Origin: a virus
Strand: one strand, 5' to 3'
DNA length: 57,673 nucleotides
IMG/VR virus record: IMGVR_UViG_3300007754_000950
Coordinates: 1-57,673 of that record
Position numbers and translations under genes: made by a program. The notes under the pieces are model-generated. The model was not told the DNA's origin, did no database searches, and saw nothing but the letters and a program-made list of their open reading frames with translations. Below, piece after piece: positions 35,945 to 44,154 of the stretch (within the stretch, counting starts at the first letter, position 1; the number at the start of each line of letters is the position of its first letter).

Positions 35945-36619
35945 ATGTCACACTCTTATCTTTCCCGTGAGGCAGCGATTGATGCTGTTAACAATATCAT
36001 GGGATTTGCAGATGATATGACTCGAACATACGCAAAACATGGAATAGATCTCGGTGGTGATGTTGGTAGACAAAATATCCTTCTGTCTCCCGCTCAAGAG
36101 CATTTTTTTGCTGATGCTATCCGGCAAGCCGTAGGCTCATGTCGTAACGATGGTAGGACTGGTGAACCTGATATCGTCATTACTGCATTGGGTGATAAAG
36201 AGCTTGAGTGTAAGGTTGTCTGCCAAGGAAAGTCCGGCGCATGGTCCCTCCAGGCAGATCGTACGTCACTGTCTGACGGTAGAACGTTAGATTTTCTATA
36301 TCTTATGTTCGATCGCTCATATGAGAATGTAGGCGTTTTCCTTTTTAGTGATTTAGGATATGATGATTTTAAGGTGGCTAGCCCTGGCTCAAGAGGGAAA
36401 TCCCGAATGCATAAATCATCGGCATTTCAAAAGTGCATTCCGTTGATTGGCGGTTTTTCTGATAGGAGCAAAAAATTCATCGCGCAATATACTAAGGCGC
36501 TAGAGGAAGCCGTTACACCAGCGCAACGTTCTCATGCTAAGCAAAAATTAGAGCTGTGGAAAACAAAGGGTCCGCAAATAGCAATTTCACTGGAGCCTAT
36601 TGATGACATTAGAAAATGA
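35945..36619 (+). CDS. Putative PD-(D/E)XK-fold nuclease
   Basis: 224 residues. GEPDIVITALGDKELECKV fits PD-x(n)-(E)xK, followed by GAWSLQADRTSL and TLDFLYLMFDRSYENVGVF, the usual alpha/beta core. This could be a restriction-type or DNA-processing endonuclease, or a structural relative. GGAGG lies 7 bases before the ATG. The call rests on one motif pair. Confidence 0.5.
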   Translation: MSHSYLSREAAIDAVNNIMGFADDMTRTYAKHGIDLGGDVGRQNILLSPAQEHFFADAIRQAVGSCRNDGRTGEPDIVITALGDKELECKVVCQGKSGAWSLQADRTSLSDGRTLDFLYLMFDRSYENVGVFLFSDLGYDDFKVASPGSRGKSRMHKSSAFQKCIPLIGGFSDRSKKFIAQYTKALEEAVTPAQRSHAKQKLELWKTKGPQIAISLEPIDDIRK

Positions 36620-37004
36620 ATCAGATTTTTCGGTTGGTCAAGTTGTTTATTTTATAGCAAACAAAACAGAGACAGTTATTCCAGCTTTGATTGCTGAAAA
36701 GATTGTTCGAACACGCATCGATGGTGAACAGGTTGGGTATATTTTAAGCGTTAGAACCAAGCAGGGCATTGAGCGTGCAGAGATTGACCCATCTAAAACT
36801 AAGCTTTTTTCCACAACTGTAGATGTTCGAGAGCACATGCTGACCTTGGCGACAGCAGCCATAGATCGATTGATCCTGACAGCTGAGAAAGCTGCTGAGG
36901 AATTCGGTCCGGCGCAAGAGGCAATCCCAATGAGCGAGACAGCAGGAGAGGAAGCTCAAGTTGTTTTAGAAGATGGCAAGATCGCAAGAATTAGGATGCC
37001 TTGA
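36603..37004 (+). CDS. Hypothetical protein, 133 aa
   Basis: N-terminal small beta domain (SVGQVVYFIANKTETVIPA, TRIDGEQVGYILSV) then a helix (LATAAIDRLILTAEKAAEE). Similar small phage proteins are of unknown role. Overlaps the previous gene by 17 bases. Confidence 0.55.
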   Translation: MTLENESDFSVGQVVYFIANKTETVIPALIAEKIVRTRIDGEQVGYILSVRTKQGIERAEIDPSKTKLFSTTVDVREHMLTLATAAIDRLILTAEKAAEEFGPAQEAIPMSETAGEEAQVVLEDGKIARIRMP

Positions 37005-37005
37005 T

Positions 37006-37836
37006 ATGAAACACTTGATTTTAGATGCGAACAACTTGATCTTTCGAGCGCGTCATTCTTGCTATCAGCGTAATTACGAGAATGTTATTGTCCATACATT
37101 CTTTCGGAGTCTGAAACCGATCGTTGAAAAGTTTTCACCTGATTACGTGTATTTTGTGCTTGATGGAAGACCGAAAAAAAGGTTAGAGGTTCTTCCCGAG
37201 TATAAGGCAAACCGCACTTACCATGATAAAGATGGCTTTAGTCATCAAAGAAAAGAAATTATAAGAATTGTTAGGGAGAAATTTCCATTTGTGACTTTAC
37301 GACATCCTGAAGCAGAGGCTGATGATGTAATAGCGCATTTGGCGCTTGAGTCTATTCCTGACGATCATGAAAAGATTATTGTTTCAAGCGATACAGATTT
37401 CATTCAATTGTGCCAAGATGCTCCGCTGACGCAGCTTTACAATCCCATCTCAAAAAGCTTTCGCCCGGCGCCCGCTTACCCCTACGCTATTTGGAAAGCG
37501 TTTCGAGGTGATGGGTCTGATAATATTCCCGGTATTAGGGGGATTGGGAACAAGCGCGCAGCTACTCTGGCTAGCGATCTTAATGCCAGATCGTTGTTTT
37601 TCGAAAGCAGTCCAGAGCATGAAGAGGTTTTTTTGCGAAACGTAGGGTTGATATCGCTGACTGCGCTTGAGGATATATCAACGCTACAAATTTCTTATAG
37701 CGAACAAGAATTTTCTAGTGTGCTGGAAACCTTTACTACACTTGGATTCAAGAGTATGATTAGTCAAAATGCATGGCAAAAATATTCTAAGCCATTTGAG
37801 GACTTGAAAGATGGAACAAGGTACATTACCTCCTGA
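37006..37836 (+). CDS. 5'-3' exonuclease, FEN family (complete)
   Basis: 276 residues. N-terminal HLILDANNLIFRARHS has the first metal Asp; PEAEADDVIAHLAL and VSSDTDFIQL hold the acidic cluster; the H3TH motif is GDGSDNIPGIRGIGNKRA. The full catalytic set is present. It resembles the partial gene at 1-504. Having two FEN paralogues suggests separate jobs, such as primer removal and recombination or host DNA breakdown. Confidence 0.87.
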   Translation: MKHLILDANNLIFRARHSCYQRNYENVIVHTFFRSLKPIVEKFSPDYVYFVLDGRPKKRLEVLPEYKANRTYHDKDGFSHQRKEIIRIVREKFPFVTLRHPEAEADDVIAHLALESIPDDHEKIIVSSDTDFIQLCQDAPLTQLYNPISKSFRPAPAYPYAIWKAFRGDGSDNIPGIRGIGNKRAATLASDLNARSLFFESSPEHEEVFLRNVGLISLTALEDISTLQISYSEQEFSSVLETFTTLGFKSMISQNAWQKYSKPFEDLKDGTRYITS

Positions 37837-38005
37837 GATTTTGGTAGAAATGCGCGCAAAAGGATTGATATCTGAGACTGAGATTGTCTATAAAGAGGGT
37901 GATCTTTATGTCGCAAAGGATGTTGTGACAAATTCAAAAAGAATTATTGAGTATGGAGGCCCAGTCCGTGAGGGCCGCGGCGGTAAGAGGCTGCTCAAAG
38001 GATGA
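37811..38005 (+). CDS. Hypothetical protein, 64 aa
   Basis: Small beta-rich protein (SETEIVYKEGDLYVAKDVV, basic end RGGKRLLKG). It overlaps the FEN gene by 26 bases and GroEL by 4. It is not GroES: too short and without the mobile loop. Not recognised. Confidence 0.5.
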   Translation: MEQGTLPPEILVEMRAKGLISETEIVYKEGDLYVAKDVVTNSKRIIEYGGPVREGRGGKRLLKG

Positions 38006-39585
38006 TTGATGAGTCTCCAAAATTAATCAGCTTTTCCGATGACGCCCGCGAAAAAGTAAAAGTGGGAGTTGATACCCTCAACTCTGCTGTCGAGGTTACA
38101 ATGGGCCCAAGCGGAAAAAACGTCCTAATTGAAAGAGACGGTATGTCTCCTATTTTAACAAAGGATGGGGTCACCGTAGCAAGAGCAGTTCATCTTCGCG
38201 ATCGATTTGCCAATATGGGTGTACATCTTGTACGAGAAGCAGCTCAAAGAACTGCTGAAGAGGCAGGAGATGGCACTACAACAGCCACTATTTTGGCATC
38301 TGCAATCTTCCACGAAGGGCTAAAGGCCCTTAATGCTGGTCATGAATTAAACGATATTAGAAGCGGTATCAGGTCTGCGACGTTAACGCTTATCGAGAAG
38401 CTCCAAAGCAAGTCAAGTCCCGTAAAGTCTGATAAAGATCTGTTAAGAGTCGCAAATATATCTGTTAATGGAGAAGAGGACCTTGCTGAATTGATCGTAG
38501 ACGCGTTGAAAGCTGTCGGTGAAACAGGTAGCGTGACAGTCGATGAAGCAAAAGGCTTTGAGTCGTCTTTGGAGGTTGTTGATGGGTGTGAAATTGATCG
38601 TGGTTATGTGTCACCATACTTTATAAACCGACCAGCGAGAATGTGTTGTGAACTTGAGAATCCTGCAATTTTAATTACAACACAAAAAGTCCACCTGTTG
38701 AGTCATATTATGCATTTTTTAGAAGAATCGGCTTCAACAGGTAGACCGCTTGTATTAATATCACCAGAAGTAACTGGCGAAGCGCTTCAAGCATTAATTC
38801 TAAATCATTCAAAAAACTTAATCAAGACATGCGTTCTTGCTGCTCCTGAATTTGGAGATGCAAGGATAGAGGCATTGAGAGATTTAGCGGTTTTATTTGG
38901 CTGCGAGATGTTAACAGACGAACCATCGACTTGGACGAACTATGGTTTAGGGGACATGGGTCGGTGTGATAGGTTGTTGGCGTATAGGTTTCGAAGCATT
39001 TTTATCGGAGCAGCAGGTGATGAGACAACTCGCTCTGAAAGAATTGACGATATTGTGGCTGCAAAAGAAAGCCAGCAAGAAAGCAATGAAATATACGCAG
39101 TTCTCGATCGTCGAATTCGGAGGATGAGTAGCGGTATCGGAATTTTACGAGTTGGCGGCGCGACAGAAGCAGAAATTCGTGAACGTAAAGACAGGGTTGA
39201 CGATGCCATTTACGCGACTAGAGCAGCGATAGAGGAAGGAATTATCCCAGGTGGTGGAGCAGTTTTAGCAAGGATTGCTTCAGATATTTTAGAGCCTGAA
39301 TCGGGGATAGGCGAGAAAATTTTATACAAGTCTGCAACGGCGCCGCTTAAACAAATTGCGAAGAATTGTGGTGCTGTGCCTGAGGTAATTTTAGAGAAAA
39401 TGCTTGAAAAACCCTCATCTTTTGGCTACAATGGTATATCTAATGAGGTGTGTAACCTTATGAAGGTAGGAATTGTGGATCCTGTGAAGGTTACTCGTTT
39501 GGCTCTTACAAATGCGTCCAGTGTTGCGATTAACCTGTTATCAATTGGTTGTGCAATGGTAAACGAAGAGGATAACAACGATTGA
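38002..39585 (+). CDS. groEL: GroEL-like chaperonin
   Basis: 527 residues. Typical motifs: EVTMGPSGKNVLIE, ILTKDGVTVAR, the ATPase motif EEAGDGTTTATILA and PGGGAVLARIA. The C-terminal GGM tail of bacterial GroEL is missing. No GroES is in the window, so it may use the host co-chaperonin or work alone like the chaperonin of phage EL. Likely folds phage proteins such as capsid subunits. Confidence 0.92.
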   Translation: MIDESPKLISFSDDAREKVKVGVDTLNSAVEVTMGPSGKNVLIERDGMSPILTKDGVTVARAVHLRDRFANMGVHLVREAAQRTAEEAGDGTTTATILASAIFHEGLKALNAGHELNDIRSGIRSATLTLIEKLQSKSSPVKSDKDLLRVANISVNGEEDLAELIVDALKAVGETGSVTVDEAKGFESSLEVVDGCEIDRGYVSPYFINRPARMCCELENPAILITTQKVHLLSHIMHFLEESASTGRPLVLISPEVTGEALQALILNHSKNLIKTCVLAAPEFGDARIEALRDLAVLFGCEMLTDEPSTWTNYGLGDMGRCDRLLAYRFRSIFIGAAGDETTRSERIDDIVAAKESQQESNEIYAVLDRRIRRMSSGIGILRVGGATEAEIRERKDRVDDAIYATRAAIEEGIIPGGGAVLARIASDILEPESGIGEKILYKSATAPLKQIAKNCGAVPEVILEKMLEKPSSFGYNGISNEVCNLMKVGIVDPVKVTRLALTNASSVAINLLSIGCAMVNEEDNND

Positions 39586-39836
39586 TGGCTCAAAGAAGAC
39601 AAACACGTCAGCCCTTTAGGAAAGTAGATATGCAAAATATCCAATATATGTCCGACTCTAAAGTCGAAATGTTACTGGAGCGATACAGACAAAAGAGGCG
39701 GTATAGTCCTCCTGAATTTTATAAGAGCTATGAAGAAGAAATATGTTATTTATTTCGAGAAGCGGAGTGTCGAAAAAATAGGAAAATTGCTCATCAAAAT
39801 TATTTGAGAAAAAAGACAAGATATCGTGCAAAGTAA
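39585..39836 (+). CDS. Small basic protein, 83 aa
   Basis: Strongly basic and helical: VEMLLERYRQKRRYSPPEFY and a C-terminus KIAHQNYLRKKTRYRAK. It may bind nucleic acid. Overlaps the GroEL stop by 1 base (TGATGG). Not recognised. Confidence 0.5.
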   Translation: MAQRRQTRQPFRKVDMQNIQYMSDSKVEMLLERYRQKRRYSPPEFYKSYEEEICYLFREAECRKNRKIAHQNYLRKKTRYRAK

Positions 39837-39855
39837 CGTACATATGGTGTATAAT
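39826..39855 (+). promoter_or_regulatory. Promoter candidate before the sigma factor gene
   Basis: GTGCAA (39826-39831), 18 bases, TATAAT (39850-39855). The leader to the sigma ATG is about 65 bases. Confidence 0.5.
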
Positions 39856-39921
39856 ATTAATGATGGATGGGGAAATACCTCTATCTGTGACTAACCTAAT
39901 TTACTCGGGGCTATAAAACAT

Positions 39922-40677
39922 ATGATGCTAGACCATTACTTTAAGGATGTGGGAAGCCATGATCTTCTCACGAGAGAAGAAGAAGTAGAGCTTGCAAAAG
40001 CAATTGAACTGGGTGACCAGTCTGCTAGAGAAAAGATGATTCAGTCGAATCTTCGTCTTGCGATCTCTATTGCAAAGAAATTCCGTGACCGCGGATGTTC
40101 GTTTGAAGACTTGATTCAAGAATCGAATATTGGCTTGATTAGAGCGGTCGATCGTTTTGACTGGCGTAGGGGTTTCAAGTTCAGTACATATGCTGTGTGG
40201 TGGATTCGTCAAGCCGTGCAATCTCACGTTGCTGGCCAGTCTGGCGCAATTAAGATGCCAACTTCTGCTCGAGCGCTAATGTACAGAGCGTACAAATTCA
40301 CGGAAGAATATACCGAAGAGTTTAAATGCGAGCCCTCTCCTGAAGAAGTCGCCGCGGCAGTTGGTGTTCCGGTTCAGACTCTAAAGGCAATCAGAAAGTC
40401 AGGAGCACCTCAACTATCACTGGACGCCCCGGTAGGGAAAAACGATTCGGGGAGTCGAACATTCGCTGAGCTTGTTGGAGGCACGGACGATCGTGATCCG
40501 GGCGATAGTCTGGATCGTATTGTTCTTCGGGGTGCTCTAGTTGGCGCTCTTAAGAAGCTATCTTCTCGAGAAGAAAAGATTATTCGTCTTCGATTTGGGT
40601 TGTCTGAAGATGACCATGATTCTGAGAATTTTCCAATTTCAAAAGCTGATTTTTTGAAGCTACAAGGGAGTAAGTAA
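39922..40677 (+). CDS. Sigma70-family RNA polymerase sigma factor lacking region 4.2
   Basis: 251 residues. Region 1.2/2.1: [17 protein letters not shown]; region 2: [38 protein letters not shown] and [13 protein letters not shown]; region 3: [12 protein letters not shown]; region 4.1: [19 protein letters not shown]. It then ends in [12 protein letters not shown] with no HTH of region 4.2, which normally contacts the -35 box. The next gene, overlapping by 1 base, looks like the missing part. No good ribosome binding site precedes the start. Probably directs host RNAP to phage promoters. Confidence 0.87.
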   Translation: MMLDHYFKDVGSHDLLTREEEVELAKAIELGDQSAREKMIQSNLRLAISIAKKFRDRGCSFEDLIQESNIGLIRAVDRFDWRRGFKFSTYAVWWIRQAVQSHVAGQSGAIKMPTSARALMYRAYKFTEEYTEEFKCEPSPEEVAAAVGVPVQTLKAIRKSGAPQLSLDAPVGKNDSGSRTFAELVGGTDDRDPGDSLDRIVLRGALVGALKKLSSREEKIIRLRFGLSEDDHDSENFPISKADFLKLQGSK

Positions 40678-40955
40678 TGAGTATGCCAAAGGGATTCAAA
40701 GCCACACACGGCTACGCAACAGTAACTGAGCGGGGTGGCAAGGGCTATCGTGAAATTGCTGAAATTATGACAGAGCATGGCGATTCCATGAAGCACTCTG
40801 CTGCTAGAAACTATTTCTTAAGCGGAATGCGAAAGGTTGCGTCTGTCGTATGCGAGCTTTACGAAATGCCAAATGACGAGATTGAGCGGATCGCTCTTGA
40901 TCCAAGGTTCCAGGAAAGCGTAGCAGACATTATGTCAGAGGGAATTGATTTGTGA
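40677..40955 (+). CDS. HTH protein resembling detached sigma region 4.2
   Basis: 92 residues. GYREIAEIMTEHGDSMKHS followed by AARNYFLSGMRKVA can be laid on sigma 4.2 (T-EEIG...RERIRQIE..ALRKL): the recognition-helix Arg and the MRKV/LRKL end both line up. It overlaps the sigma stop by one base (TAATG). It may complete the sigma factor in trans. It could instead be an independent HTH regulator. Confidence 0.58.
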   Translation: MSMPKGFKATHGYATVTERGGKGYREIAEIMTEHGDSMKHSAARNYFLSGMRKVASVVCELYEMPNDEIERIALDPRFQESVADIMSEGIDL

Positions 40956-41278
40956 GCCTGCGTTTATTCATAGAGCAATTTCAGTCCTTGAGAGAAAGGA
41001 CTGAATTGCTTGAAGCGCTTGAGTGGGATGAAGAGCTATTAAACGAATTTTTAAATGAGCTAAGAGCAATGTTGTCCGCAGCCCCACCAGATCTAGGGAA
41101 AGCTTTGTTTTGGCTTAAGAACACTGGGTGGGAATGCTTCGATGGGAATCTAATGCCCGAAAACGTTTTTCGTACTGTTGAAATACTTATTTGTAATGCA
41201 AGAGATAGAATGCTAGCTGAAGAAGCTGCCAGAAAACGATATTATAGTTCAGGTAATGATGATGACAAATGGAATTAG
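40952..41278 (+). CDS. Hypothetical helical protein, 108 aa
   Basis: GTG start overlapping the previous gene by 4 bases. Helical throughout (FIEQFQSLRERTELLEALEW). No recognised domain. Overlaps the next gene by 23 bases. Confidence 0.5.
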   Translation: MSLRLFIEQFQSLRERTELLEALEWDEELLNEFLNELRAMLSAAPPDLGKALFWLKNTGWECFDGNLMPENVFRTVEILICNARDRMLAEEAARKRYYSSGNDDDKWN

Positions 41279-41624
41279 AAAACGCTCATTTGAAAGCTGG
41301 ATCCACCGCCGACAGATAAATTTAGGCGAATGGTTAAAAAACAAACAGATTACTAGCTTGAGCCATCTCAAAAAGTGGTGCAATGAGAATAATCTGGTTC
41401 CCCCCAAGACCTCAGACGTATCTTCATTGTTTATAGACACCTCTATAGCAGAAAAAGAACACACCGCTCCCGACAAGCCTGTACCCTCGTTGTCTTCTGA
41501 AGAAGTAAAGTCAAAACAAGCAGAGAAGACTTCTTCTAAGAAAGAAGCGTGGCATACTCCTGCCGCCGAGCGCCCACGTCGAGCGAAGAAAAAGAGAGTA
41601 ACCAATGATTCCAAAAAGCGTTAG
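41256..41624 (+). CDS. Lys-rich hypothetical protein, about 122 aa
   Basis: First 45 residues form a small helical unit (FESWIHRRQINLGEWLKN, SLSHLKKWCNENN), perhaps nucleic-acid binding; the rest is a disordered Lys/Ser/Glu-rich tail. Three ATG codons in a row make the exact start uncertain. Not recognised. Confidence 0.48.
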   Translation: MMMTNGIRKRSFESWIHRRQINLGEWLKNKQITSLSHLKKWCNENNLVPPKTSDVSSLFIDTSIAEKEHTAPDKPVPSLSSEEVKSKQAEKTSSKKEAWHTPAAERPRRAKKKRVTNDSKKR

Positions 41625-41781
41625 AGGACGTATATTTGTTGTATTGACGTTTTTAAATTTTGGAATTGCTGCATTTTTTGCTGCGCTAGGAGAAGCGCAA
41701 CAAACGCTGTTCAGCGGTGTTACTGCAACTTTGTGCTTTTTTGTTTGGTGGGCTGAAATTATTAGGCAAGATAGGGACTAA
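41605..41781 (+). CDS. Small membrane protein, 58 aa
   Basis: ATG 41605, TAA 41779-41781, filling the space before the deformylase gene. Two hydrophobic segments, RIFVVLTFLNFGIAAFFAAL and TATLCFFVWWAEII, joined by a short polar loop (GEAQQTLFSG). Hairpin topology like a small holin; role unproven. Confidence 0.58.
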   Translation: MIPKSVRGRIFVVLTFLNFGIAAFFAALGEAQQTLFSGVTATLCFFVWWAEIIRQDRD

Positions 41782-41783
41782 CG

Positions 41784-42431
41784 ATGTATAAAAGTATTGT
41801 TACATGGCCGAATAAGACGTTGTCTAAAGTGTGTTCACCAATTACAACGGGAGAAGATTCATATCAATTCCTTGATGATCTAAAAGACACATTTCGAGTG
41901 CTCCAGGGATACGGTCTTGCAGCGCCCCAAATTGGATATTCGGTAAGCGCATTTGTTATAAACCCACAATTGCTTGAAATAGAGGACCATGAAGAAGAAG
42001 TTTTGGAAGTGATTAATCCCTCCATATCATGTAGCGGTGAGATTGTTCGCGTTGAAGAATCGTGTTTCTCTATTCCAGAAATTTCTGCTTACGTTCCTCG
42101 TTATGAAAAATGTGTATTAACTTTTTGTGATCGTGAGGGAAACCCTAGAGAATTAAATTTGTTTGGGTTCCCAGCAGCATGTGTTCAGCATGAATTTGAT
42201 CACCTGACAGGCCAGGTTTTTTTAAATCGACTTTCTAGATTAAAGCGATCAATGCTCATTAAGAAGGTAAAGAAGACTAGAAAGCGTGATAGGGAGCTCG
42301 CGGCGCTGGTGAAAGCGCAGTTTGAGCAAGACAGCGAGCTTTATAACGGCAAATCAAGCAAGTCCTCACCGCAAAAAACAGGACGTAGTCGTAAGAAAAA
42401 AATACGCAAGAAGCGAAATAAACGAAAGTAA
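41784..42431 (+). CDS. def: Peptide deformylase with Lys-rich tail
   Basis: 215 residues. All three family motifs occur: YGLAAPQIGYS (motif 1), EESCFSIP (motif 2, with the metal Cys) and QHEFDHLTG (HExxH, motif 3). It removes N-formyl from new proteins. The last 60 residues are a basic extension (TGRSRKKKIRKKRNKRK) not found in host enzymes, perhaps for ribosome binding. Confidence 0.92.
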   Translation: MYKSIVTWPNKTLSKVCSPITTGEDSYQFLDDLKDTFRVLQGYGLAAPQIGYSVSAFVINPQLLEIEDHEEEVLEVINPSISCSGEIVRVEESCFSIPEISAYVPRYEKCVLTFCDREGNPRELNLFGFPAACVQHEFDHLTGQVFLNRLSRLKRSMLIKKVKKTRKRDRELAALVKAQFEQDSELYNGKSSKSSPQKTGRSRKKKIRKKRNKRK

Positions 42432-42507
42432 TTCCGAGTGTGTGAGTACACCAGCGGGCTTGTTTTTATATTTACTTGATGTAACAAAAAAGGTGTTGGG
42501 AGAAAAA

Positions 42508-42747
42508 ATGCCAAGCATTAAACTACGAAAAGGTCAATCAGTTATTCGTTCTGTTAAGGGAGCCCGCGGTTTCTGTTATCCCGCTAGTTCTGTCGATGGT
42601 AAGCTTATTGTCGAAAAAAATTGCACTGCCGAAAAAATGATGTGGAAGGATCACCTTGGTCTGAATGCATATGCTGTCACCACATCAGCTTTCAGGATGG
42701 AAGATCGCTATCCAGGTCACGCTTCGAAGATGGTTGTCTGGAAGTGA
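42508..42747 (+). CDS. Hypothetical protein, 79 aa
   Basis: ATG at 42508 with GGGAG 5 bases before it; the open frame goes back to 42322 inside the deformylase tail but has no better start. Small beta-rich basic protein (PSIKLRKGQSVIRSVKGAR). Not recognised. Confidence 0.55.
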   Translation: MPSIKLRKGQSVIRSVKGARGFCYPASSVDGKLIVEKNCTAEKMMWKDHLGLNAYAVTTSAFRMEDRYPGHASKMVVWK

Positions 42748-42772
42748 AAAGCTGCTGAGTTTTTGGTATAAT
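42744..42772 (+). promoter_or_regulatory. Extended -10 promoter before 42791
   Basis: GTGAAA (42744-42749), 17 bases, TATAAT (42767-42772) preceded by TGG, an extended -10. Confidence 0.62.
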
Positions 42773-42790
42773 ATATCAAAAGGATTTTAA

Positions 42791-43135
42791 GTGGCAAAGA
42801 AAGTAAAAAGGCGCTCTAGAACCAGAAAAGGTGTTTCGAAAAGCTGGGGTCGTACAGCTGATGCACAGATAAATTACACACCAATGAAGTTAGCGATTCC
42901 TTCTGGAAAGTGTCCGATTGTTTTAGCTGATACAAGCTACGAAGCAGTTCGGGAGTGGGTCATTGCGATAACGTCAAGTAAGCCTGAACCTCACACATAC
43001 CAGCTTAGCGTTTACAGGTACTGGGTCAGGGATTTCTATGATATTTTCTCTGAAGAGTATAAGACAGTTGTCTCTGAATTAGAGAAAATAGTAACTCGTG
43101 ATATAAAGACTGTCGATGATTTGGGAGGGCAATAA
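42791..43135 (+). CDS. Hypothetical protein, 114 aa
   Basis: GTG start with AAAGGA upstream. Basic N-terminus (AKKVKRRSRTRKGVSKS), then alpha/beta region (CPIVLADTSYEAVREWVIA) and helices. Not recognised. First gene after a good promoter. Confidence 0.55.
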   Translation: MAKKVKRRSRTRKGVSKSWGRTADAQINYTPMKLAIPSGKCPIVLADTSYEAVREWVIAITSSKPEPHTYQLSVYRYWVRDFYDIFSEEYKTVVSELEKIVTRDIKTVDDLGGQ

Positions 43136-43143
43136 AATGCCGA

Positions 43144-43500
43144 GTGTATTATCGAGCTAAGGAATTGGCTGTGGCGAATGGACGATCTTATCATTTGGCT
43201 GCAATTCTTCGCCGGAACGGTAGGGTCGTTCGCATTGGGGAGAACACCGACAAGACACATCCTCGTTTTAAGAGGCAATACGCTGACGGAACTTGGGCTT
43301 CTCACATGCATGCGGAAATGAACGTTCTTCGTTTTGCCGAGCCTGGTGACGAGCTGGAAGTGATGCGCTTTAAGAAGTGTGACCACGGTCGGACAATGGC
43401 AAAGCCTTGTCAGCTCTGTGTTTCTGAGATTCAAAAAGCTGGTATTAAAAAGGTGAAGTTTACCAATTGGGACGGTGAGTGGGAGGAACTTGAGTTGTGA
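43144..43500 (+). CDS. Cytidine/deoxycytidylate deaminase-superfamily protein
   Basis: 118 residues. SHMHAEMNVLRFA holds HAE and AKPCQLCVSEIQKAGI the PCxxC zinc pair; the N-terminus VANGRSYHLAAILRRNGRVV fits the fold. Smaller and different from the dCMP deaminase at 23296. Substrate not clear: nucleotide, or a base in RNA or DNA. The start is read as GTG 43144; a nearby ATG (43137) is in another frame and ends after 7 codons. Confidence 0.75.
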   Translation: MYYRAKELAVANGRSYHLAAILRRNGRVVRIGENTDKTHPRFKRQYADGTWASHMHAEMNVLRFAEPGDELEVMRFKKCDHGRTMAKPCQLCVSEIQKAGIKKVKFTNWDGEWEELEL

Positions 43501-43784
43501 TAAAAAAAGGTTCATTAGTTTCTCGAAAGCCCGATGGTTATTGCGCACATCTTCGTGGAGATATTTTTAAAAATGATTATCCGCCCGCTGGAGAAGTGTG
43601 TATTGTGGTTTCGACGCCCAAAGAGAAAGACCTTTCATATCAGTTGCGACGAGTCAGCGAAGATTATATTGCTCTGAAAAAAGCTATTGATGTTATTTAT
43701 TGTGGAGCACTTTTTGAATTGTGTGACATGGCACTCTTTGAAGAAGTTAAGCCTCCCCGTAGCGATGGAGCGGCTATAGAGTGA
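43497..43784 (+). CDS. Hypothetical protein, 95 aa
   Basis: GTG start overlapping the deaminase by 4 bases. Beta-rich N-terminal (KKGSLVSRKPDGYC, GEVCIVVSTPKEKDLSYQ), perhaps an SH3/KOW-like barrel. Not recognised. Confidence 0.5.
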   Translation: MIKKGSLVSRKPDGYCAHLRGDIFKNDYPPAGEVCIVVSTPKEKDLSYQLRRVSEDYIALKKAIDVIYCGALFELCDMALFEEVKPPRSDGAAIE

Positions 43785-43984
43785 AGGGTCGTGTTTTGGA
43801 AATTCTAGACGTATTAAGTCAGCTACCGCTACCCAGCCTTTATCCCCCTCCAGGAGCTCGTGTTTTATGTATAAAAGAAGACCCTGGTTTAGATGTTGGA
43901 GAACCGTGGTACGAAGTGCTGTATGAAAACAAAGTTTATAAAGTTGACAAATATATGGTCGCAGAATGCAAGCACCGAAAATAG
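43781..43984 (+). CDS. Hypothetical protein, 67 aa
   Basis: GTG start, 4-base overlap. A small beta barrel is suggested by PGARVLCIKEDP and WYEVLYENKVYKVDK, similar in style to its neighbours 43497 and 43966. Not recognised. Confidence 0.48.
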   Translation: MKGRVLEILDVLSQLPLPSLYPPPGARVLCIKEDPGLDVGEPWYEVLYENKVYKVDKYMVAECKHRK

Positions 43985-44154
43985 AAGTAGGGGACTTAGT
44001 TCTTCTTAAAAATGGACTAACTGCGATGATTTTAGAAGAGCACCTGGGCCCGCCTGCTCTTGGGGTATTTTATACTATTCTTGTAGATTCGCAAAAGAAA
44101 GAGATACCAGGCTTTGAAATAAAGCGGGTTGTTGTTCAAAATGAGGAAAAATGA
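43966..44154 (+). CDS. KOW/SH3-like small protein, 62 aa
   Basis: KIEVGDLVLLKNGLTAMILEE is a KOW-type strand pair, with a later strand FYTILVDSQKKEIPG. One of three adjacent genes of the same style, perhaps duplicated. Function unknown. Confidence 0.48.
   Translation: MQAPKIEVGDLVLLKNGLTAMILEEHLGPPALGVFYTILVDSQKKEIPGFEIKRVVVQNEEK

Noticed and set aside
37811-38005. Small gene before groEL as a GroES
   Set aside because: At 64 residues it is too short and has no mobile loop or beta-barrel pattern of GroES.
42322-42507. Upstream extension of the 79-aa gene at 42508
   Set aside because: It runs through the deformylase tail, has no ribosome site, and GGGAG precedes the ATG at 42508.
43137-43160. 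ATG at 43137 as start of the second deaminase
   Set aside because: It is out of frame and stops after seven codons; GTG 43144 is in frame with the HAE/PCxxC motifs.
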